DNA from: Hyphomicrobiales bacterium | GTDB taxonomy: Bacteria; Pseudomonadota; Alphaproteobacteria; Rhizobiales; JACESI01 | Reading direction: 5' to 3' | Length of the DNA stretch: 64,000 nucleotides | NCBI GenBank assembly: GCA_013911885.1 | Contig: JACESI010000005.1 | Span: 1-64,000 of the forward strand | Part shown: piece after piece, positions 60,118-64,000 of the stretch | Layout of the letters: each line of letters opens with the position of its first letter | Numbering within the stretch: the first letter of the stretch is position 1 | Notes under the pieces: model-generated | What the model saw: the letters and a program-made list of their open reading frames with translations, nothing else | What the model was told of the DNA's origin: nothing | Databases searched by the model: none | Program-made: the position numbers and the translations under genes

Positions 60118-60753
60118 ATGACGCAATTTGCGACTTCGCGCTTCAACCCCGCCCATCTTGACGACGAGGACGATGACGACGACAAGAAAAAGGACGACAA
60201 GAAAGATGCGGCTTCGGGCGTCGAGAAACACCTCTTCGACAGCCGAACCGTTTTGATCACCGGCCAGATCACGCAGGACCTCGCGCGCGACACGACCGCG
60301 CGTCTTCTTGCCCTCGCACAGGCTTCCGATGACCCGATCACGGTTATTGTGTCATCTCCGGGCGGCCATGTGGAATCCGGCGACATGATCCACGATATGA
60401 TCAATTTCATCAAACCGACGGTCAATATCGTCGGGACAGGCTGGGTTGCGAGTGCCGGAGCGCTGATCTATGTGTCGGTGCCGAAAGAAAACCGTTTCTG
60501 CACGCCGAATACGCGCTTTCTTCTGCATCAGCCAAGCGGTGGCGCAGGCGGATCTGCCTCCGATATCGAAATTCAGGCAAGCGAGATCATCAAGATGCGC
60601 CTGCGCCTTAACGAGATGTTTGCGGCAGCGACCGGGCAGAGCCTCCAGAAGATCGAGGACGACACCGACCGCGACTACTGGATGTCGCCGAAGGACGCGA
60701 TCGCCTATGGTCTTGCCGGGCGGATCATCAAATCCGTGACGGAACTGCCGTAA
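60118..60753 (+). CDS. ClpP-family serine peptidase with acidic N-terminal region
   Basis: Self-compartmentalising protease subunit of 211 residues. Catalytic Ser in [15 protein letters not shown], His in [14 protein letters not shown] and Asp in [16 protein letters not shown]; the triad is intact. The first 35 residues contain a run of Asp and Lys ([16 protein letters not shown]) not seen in the main ClpP, which may replace the axial N-terminal loops. It is a divergent paralogue with no clpX neighbour and may work with another AAA+ partner. The upstream frame from 60055 has no likeness. A tidy terminator follows. Confidence 0.9.
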   Translation: MTQFATSRFNPAHLDDEDDDDDKKKDDKKDAASGVEKHLFDSRTVLITGQITQDLARDTTARLLALAQASDDPITVIVSSPGGHVESGDMIHDMINFIKPTVNIVGTGWVASAGALIYVSVPKENRFCTPNTRFLLHQPSGGAGGSASDIEIQASEIIKMRLRLNEMFAAATGQSLQKIEDDTDRDYWMSPKDAIAYGLAGRIIKSVTELP

Positions 60754-60783
60754 CCGACAGGGATCAGGTATTCCGGGAGATTG

Positions 60784-60811
60784 AAAAGGTGGCCTTCGGG
60801 TCGCCTTTTTT
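60784..60811 (+). terminator. Rho-independent terminator with UUCG loop
   Basis: AAGGTGGCC (60786-60794), loop TTCG (60795-60798), GGTCGCCTT (60799-60807) with two G-T pairs, and a run of six T. It lies 31 bases after the ClpP-like gene. The stable TTCG tetraloop and T-run make it a clear terminator. Confidence 0.92.
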
Positions 60812-60859
60812 ACTCACGCCTTTTGGTTTGCTGATATGCGCCGATCGACCGGTCAATGG

Positions 60860-61141
60860 TCAGCATTGGTCCGGCCCGAGGGTGATGCGGTAAATGCCCT
60901 TGAAGGCGCGGGGATCGACCGGTTTTCCCTTACGCGTAAGCCGGATTTCACCTTCCTCCGCCATCCTGACGGCGACAGCGCGGATCGGCTTCATGAGAAG
61001 CCGCCAGGCCTTTTCATCCTTGCCTGCAAGGGCGCGTGCGACTTCTGACGGACAGAGGCTTTTGCCGATGCCGCCTTCGTCCGCGACTGTTCGGATCGCG
61101 GTTCGGATCGTGTCGGCGTCGACCATCGGGCCATGGTTCAT
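60860..61141 (-). CDS. DUF3253 protein
   Basis: Protein of 93 residues, DUF3253 family, winged-helix-like. Segments: SLCPSEVARALAGKDEKAWR, LLMKPIRAVAVRMAEEGEIR and RKGKPVDPRAFKGIYRI. Function unknown; the shape suggests DNA or protein binding. Its ATG overlaps the stop of the DUF599 gene (ATGA), so the two are translationally coupled. Confidence 0.88.
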   Translation of the reverse strand: MNHGPMVDADTIRTAIRTVADEGGIGKSLCPSEVARALAGKDEKAWRLLMKPIRAVAVRMAEEGEIRLTRKGKPVDPRAFKGIYRITLGPDQC

Positions 61142-61851
61142 TTTGCGCCATCAATCGGCGTCTCGCTCATGCCCATTTCGGCAGCAAGGCGCGAATCAGA
61201 GCTGAACTGGCGGCGATAGAGCACAATGACGATCCATGTCGTCGCGATGATGAAAGCGATCGGGCCAATGAACCAGCCGATAAAGCCGATGGAGAGAAAA
61301 AAGGTCCGCAGGCCCCGGTTGAAATGCTGTCCCGCTATCCGGTTCATGGCAAGGGCACTCTGCAGCGCCTTTTCGGTTTTGTCCTTATCCGTCTCCTCCG
61401 GCAGCGGGAGCGCACCGATCAGGATCGAGGCATAGTTCCAGAGCCGGAACGACCAGCCGAATTTGAAAAACGCATAAGCATAAATCACGAGAAGGCCGAA
61501 TACCTTGATCTCCCACTGGACCTGATTGTCGGCGACGCTCAGCGGCAGGTCTTTCAGAATGCCGAAGACTTCATTGCTGGAGCGCAAAATGGTGAAGCAG
61601 CCGCCGATACCGAGAAGCGACGCCGATGCGAAGAAGGCTGTGCCGTTCTGAAGGCCGTTGACAATCGTTGTATCGACGATGCGAAGCTCTCGCTTAACCG
61701 CAATCCGCAGCCATGATTCACGCTGTCGGTTCATATAGGCGGTCAAGGTTGTGTGGCTCTTCGGACCGGCCTCAGAATACCAGGAATAGAACACGGCAAT
61801 GAACAGGAACCAGATAATAGCAGCAAAATCGAGGGGAGAAAAATTTGCCAT
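61138..61851 (-). CDS. DUF599 membrane protein
   Basis: Protein of 237 residues with four predicted membrane helices: about 5-25 (LDFAAIIWFLFIAVFYSWY), 70-90 (GTAFFASASLLGIGGCFTI), 112-135 (IKVFGLLVIYAYAFFKFGW) and 185-210 (FFLSIGFIGWFIGPIAFIIA). Conserved text: LTAYMNRQRESWLRIAVKRE and RIVDTTIVNGLQNGTAFFAS. Unknown function, common in alphaproteobacteria. ATG 61851 has AAGGTGACAGA before it; a longer Arg-rich N-terminus is not supported. Confidence 0.92.
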   Translation of the reverse strand: MANFSPLDFAAIIWFLFIAVFYSWYSEAGPKSHTTLTAYMNRQRESWLRIAVKRELRIVDTTIVNGLQNGTAFFASASLLGIGGCFTILRSSNEVFGILKDLPLSVADNQVQWEIKVFGLLVIYAYAFFKFGWSFRLWNYASILIGALPLPEETDKDKTEKALQSALAMNRIAGQHFNRGLRTFFLSIGFIGWFIGPIAFIIATTWIVIVLYRRQFSSDSRLAAEMGMSETPIDGAK

Positions 61852-62036
61852 TCTGTCACCTTTTTGCACCGGCTTCGCACGCCGGTTTCGGGCGGTTTGC
61901 GTGCACGTACGTCTTTTCACAGGAATCTGCTTTTAACGATTTGTTAGCACTTGCACAAATTTTTACGAAGTATTAAGTATGATCCCTGATAAGAGACCAT
62001 GGGGCGGTTTCTGCCTTCCTTAACAAACGTTGAGTA

Positions 62037-62192
62037 ATGATGGACGACGAAGAGGTTCAGAAATCTTGCTGGGGTGTCACCACCTGGGCAATGATTGTTT
62101 TCATTGGTTTATTTGCCGTTGTGTCGTTTTTCGGCAACGAGCATGACAAGAGCGGCGCGGTAGCGTCGGCTGAGCGGTCGAACCCGAATTGA
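62037..62192 (+). CDS. Small single-helix membrane protein
   Basis: A 51-residue frame from ATG 62037 to TGA 62190-62192. It has an acidic start (MMDDEEVQKSCWGV), one membrane helix (TTWAMIVFIGLFAVVSFFG) and a hydrophilic tail (NEHDKSGAVASAERSNP). The composition and layout look like a real small membrane protein; no family is known to me. The ribosome site is weak (TTGAG). A near-CtrA site (TTAA-N7-TTAG, 61933-61947) lies about 90 bases upstream. It lies 43 bases before the rhodanese gene. Confidence 0.55.
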   Translation: MMDDEEVQKSCWGVTTWAMIVFIGLFAVVSFFGNEHDKSGAVASAERSNPN

Positions 62193-62235
62193 TCCTCGGG
62201 TTTGGCAATAGTCGGGGCCAGGATCGGTTCAACGC

Positions 62236-62634
62236 ATGATTGGCGATAAACGTGTCGGCGTGAACGATCTGGTCGAGAAGGCCAATTCAGAAATCCGCAC
62301 CTTTTCGCAGGAAGAAGCCCGCGCCTTGCTGGGCCGCGACGACGTTGTTTTTGTCGATATCCGCGATATCCGTGAACTTACCCGTGAAGGCATGCTTGAA
62401 GGCGCGTTTCACGCCCCGCGCGGCATGCTCGAATTCTGGATCGATCCCGACAGTCCTTACCACAAGCCGATTTTCGACGAGGACAAGACCTTTGTCTTTT
62501 ATTGTGGAAGCGGCTGGCGCTCAGCTCTTGCGACCAAGACAGCACAGGAGGTCGGACTTCTCAAATGCGGCCATCTCGATGGCGGATTTTCCGCATGGTC
62601 GAAAGCGGGTCACCCGACTGTTGAAAAAAGCTGA
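62236..62634 (+). CDS. Rhodanese-like sulfurtransferase
   Basis: Single rhodanese domain, 132 residues. VVFVDIRDIRELTREGMLEG, FHAPRGMLEFWID and the catalytic loop TFVFYCGSGWRSALATKTAQ with the active cysteine. The DGGFSAW end is standard. The last codons and stop fall inside a tandem repeat (62616-62665), so the C-terminus may have been altered by duplication. Sulfur carrier function is likely; the acceptor is unknown. Confidence 0.93.
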   Translation: MIGDKRVGVNDLVEKANSEIRTFSQEEARALLGRDDVVFVDIRDIRELTREGMLEGAFHAPRGMLEFWIDPDSPYHKPIFDEDKTFVFYCGSGWRSALATKTAQEVGLLKCGHLDGGFSAWSKAGHPTVEKS

Positions 62635-62665
62635 CTGTTGAAAAAAGCTGACTGTGGAAAAAGCT
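62616..62665 (+). repeat. Three tandem copies of a 17-base unit
   Basis: GACTGTTGAAAAAAGCT occurs twice in a row (62616-62632 and 62633-62649), then a 16-base variant GACTGTGGAAAAAGCT (62650-62665). The first copy codes for the last residues of the rhodanese protein and the stop codon is at its junction with the second. It looks like recent slippage or duplication. Confidence 0.95.
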
Positions 62666-62714
62666 GATTCGATTTTGTGGCGGCGGCGCTGCCATCTATC
62701 GTCAAGTGATGGTC

Positions 62715-63146
62715 ATGCATCTTCAGAAACTTTGTGTCGGCGCCGACAGTATCGAGGCGCTTCAGGCATGGATCGATTTTCGCGCCGATCAGGCACGGCT
62801 GCATGGGCGCAAACCCGAGCAATTCCACACCACGCGGGCCATGCCAAAGCAGCGCGAGGCCATTCTGGGCGGCGGATCGCTCTATTGGGTTATCAAGGGG
62901 GCGATGCAGGCGCGCCAGCATATTCTCGATTTGCGGCCTGTGGTTGGCGAAGACGGAATCACACGCTGCGAAATCGTGCTGGAGCCGCGCGTCATCCAGA
63001 CAGAGCCGTTCCCGCGCCGTGCGTTTCAGGGCTGGCGTTATCTCAGGCCCGACGAAGCACCGCGGGATCTGCGGGATGTGCCGCAAGGCGAGGGCGACCT
63101 GCCGCCTGAACTCAAGCGCGAACTTGCAAGCCTTGGCCTTCTTTGA
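62715..63146 (+). CDS. DUF1489 protein
   Basis: Protein of 143 residues of the DUF1489 family, present in most alphaproteobacteria and of unknown function. HLQKLCVGADSIEALQAWID, TRAMPKQREAILGGGSLYWV and VLEPRVIQTEPFPRRAFQGW are family segments. Start codons 62706 (GTG), 62709 and 62715 are all in frame; ATG 62715 fits relatives best. It is 80 bases after the rhodanese gene and converges on panC. Confidence 0.88.
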   Translation: MHLQKLCVGADSIEALQAWIDFRADQARLHGRKPEQFHTTRAMPKQREAILGGGSLYWVIKGAMQARQHILDLRPVVGEDGITRCEIVLEPRVIQTEPFPRRAFQGWRYLRPDEAPRDLRDVPQGEGDLPPELKRELASLGLL

Positions 63147-63179
63147 GTTTTCACAACGGCGCGGAGGCGGGGTTGACCG

Positions 63180-64000
63180 TCACACGGCAATGTTATCGAT
63201 CAGCCGGGTCCGGCCGAGCCGCGCCGCGGCGAGGAGGCGCAGCCGCTCGCGTCCGCAATCGGAGACTTCTGCGAGTGTATCGGCGTTGCGCAGGGATACA
63301 TAATCGACAACGAAACCCAAAGCCGAGAGACGCGCAACCGCTTCATCCAGCGCATCTTGCGCCTTTCTGCCATTTTGTATGGCGTGCGCTGTTTCCTGAA
63401 GGGTTTCATGGAGTTTCGGCGCAATCCGGCGTTCCGGGCCGCTCAGATAGACATTGCGTGAGGAGAGCGCCAGGCCATCCGTCTCGCGGATTGTCGGCGC
63501 GCCTTCAATGGCGCAGGGTATCTGGAGGTCGCGGGCAAGTTGCCTAATCACCTGCAATTGCTGGTAATCCTTTTCGCCGAAGACCGCGACATCGGCCATA
63601 ACGCCGAGGAGGAGTTTTGTCACCACGGTTGCAACACCTGAGAAGAAATGCGGCCGGAATTCGGTTTCAAGCCCGAGTGCGGGACCCGTGAGGCTGACGG
63701 TGGTTGCAAAGCCTTCCGGGTACATATGCGCCGTTGCCGGGGCATAGACCGCATCGACCGCTCTTTCTGTGAGGCCAGCAAGATCGGCGTCCCATGTTCG
63801 TGGATAATCACCGAAATCCTCGTTAACGCCGAACTGGGTCGGATTGACGAAAATCGAGACCACAACACGCCGTGCACGCGCCCGCGCGAAATCGACCAGG
63901 GCCATATGACCGCTGTGCAGCGCCCCCATGGTCGGCACAAACGCCACCGTTTCCCCATTCGCCTGCCATTTACCAACAAGGCGGCGCATGTCTTCTGCGG
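63180..64000 (-). CDS. panC: Pantothenate synthetase, start outside the window
   Basis: Joins pantoate and beta-alanine to make pantothenate. 273 residues are readable. FVPTMGALHSGHMALVDFAR holds the HIGH-like motif, VSIFVNPTQFGVNEDFGDYP follows, and VFGEKDYQQLQVIRQLARDL and IRETDGLALSSRNVYLS hold the KMSKS-like loop. An ATG at 63989 would give 269 residues, but the frame is open to the edge (AED before MRRLVGKW) and the family has about ten more residues, so the true start is probably beyond 64000. Confidence 0.95.
   Translation of the reverse strand, partial: AEDMRRLVGKWQANGETVAFVPTMGALHSGHMALVDFARARARRVVVSIFVNPTQFGVNEDFGDYPRTWDADLAGLTERAVDAVYAPATAHMYPEGFATTVSLTGPALGLETEFRPHFFSGVATVVTKLLLGVMADVAVFGEKDYQQLQVIRQLARDLQIPCAIEGAPTIRETDGLALSSRNVYLSGPERRIAPKLHETLQETAHAIQNGRKAQDALDEAVARLSALGFVVDYVSLRNADTLAEVSDCGRERLRLLAAARLGRTRLIDNIAV

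Noticed and set aside
1..64000. tRNA, rRNA, insertion sequence, phage, CRISPR or toxin-antitoxin genes
   Set aside because: No cloverleaf, transposase, integrase, repeat array or toxin pair could be recognised in the sequence.

Overview
This window looks like a chromosomal segment of a GC-rich, flagellated alphaproteobacterium. FliX, FlaG, a CheL-type rod-binding protein, DUF2336, DUF3126, DUF599 and DUF1489 proteins, a PAS_5-type PAS protein, a DksA without its zinc-finger cysteines, and perfect CtrA boxes (TTAA-N7-TTAA) all point that way. The flagellar gene order resembles Caulobacter, Parvibaculum and related Hyphomicrobiales-type genomes. I cannot fix the genus from sequence alone. No tRNA, rRNA, insertion sequence, phage gene or CRISPR array was seen; most of the segment is core genome.

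Layout. 1-16.5 kb: flagellar cluster. It holds the 5' end of a flagellin gene, flaG, flgN-like, cheL/flgJ and flgI (minus strand); fliX and dksA (plus); flgF-flgG-flgA-flgH (minus, behind a good sigma-54 promoter); fliL-fliM-pflI-like-motE-like-TPR protein (plus); and fliO-fliP (minus). A CtrA box sits between the divergent flgI and fliX. 16.7-30 kb: mixed housekeeping genes, including a FAD monooxygenase, cysE, gamma carbonic anhydrase, a transglutaminase-like peptidase, PilZ and PAS proteins, rhomboid, CBS, patatin, hisI, folE, a NifU-like protein and yidD. 30-47 kb: thrS, an acyltransferase, a nitroreductase, a flavin reductase, a lytic transglycosylase under a CtrA box, DUF2336, an M23 peptidase, DUF455, a peroxiredoxin, a very long AsmA-like protein, tyrS and anmK. 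48-55.5 kb: the SUF iron-sulfur assembly operon (cysteine desulfurase, sufB, sufC, sufD, sufS, sufT, sufA), interrupted by a truncated antisense GNAT gene. 55.5-64 kb: a GGDEF protein under a CtrA box, a DEAD-box helicase with no ordinary start codon, mgtE, a ClpP-like peptidase, DUF3253, DUF599, a small membrane protein, rhodanese, DUF1489 and the 3' part of panC.

How it fits together. The three perfect CtrA boxes lie upstream of a flagellar assembly pair, a peptidoglycan lytic enzyme and a diguanylate cyclase. This suggests a CtrA cell-cycle circuit that couples flagellum building, wall opening and c-di-GMP. The SUF genes form one tightly spaced biogenesis operon with no iscR beside it. Points most worth a second look are an attenuator-like leader ahead of the rhomboid gene, the helicase start codon, the CtrA boxes, the large TPR protein in the flagellar operon, a hairpin cluster at 33.0 kb and several proteins lacking expected cysteines. 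No clearly new multi-gene system (defence, mobile or biosynthetic) was found.
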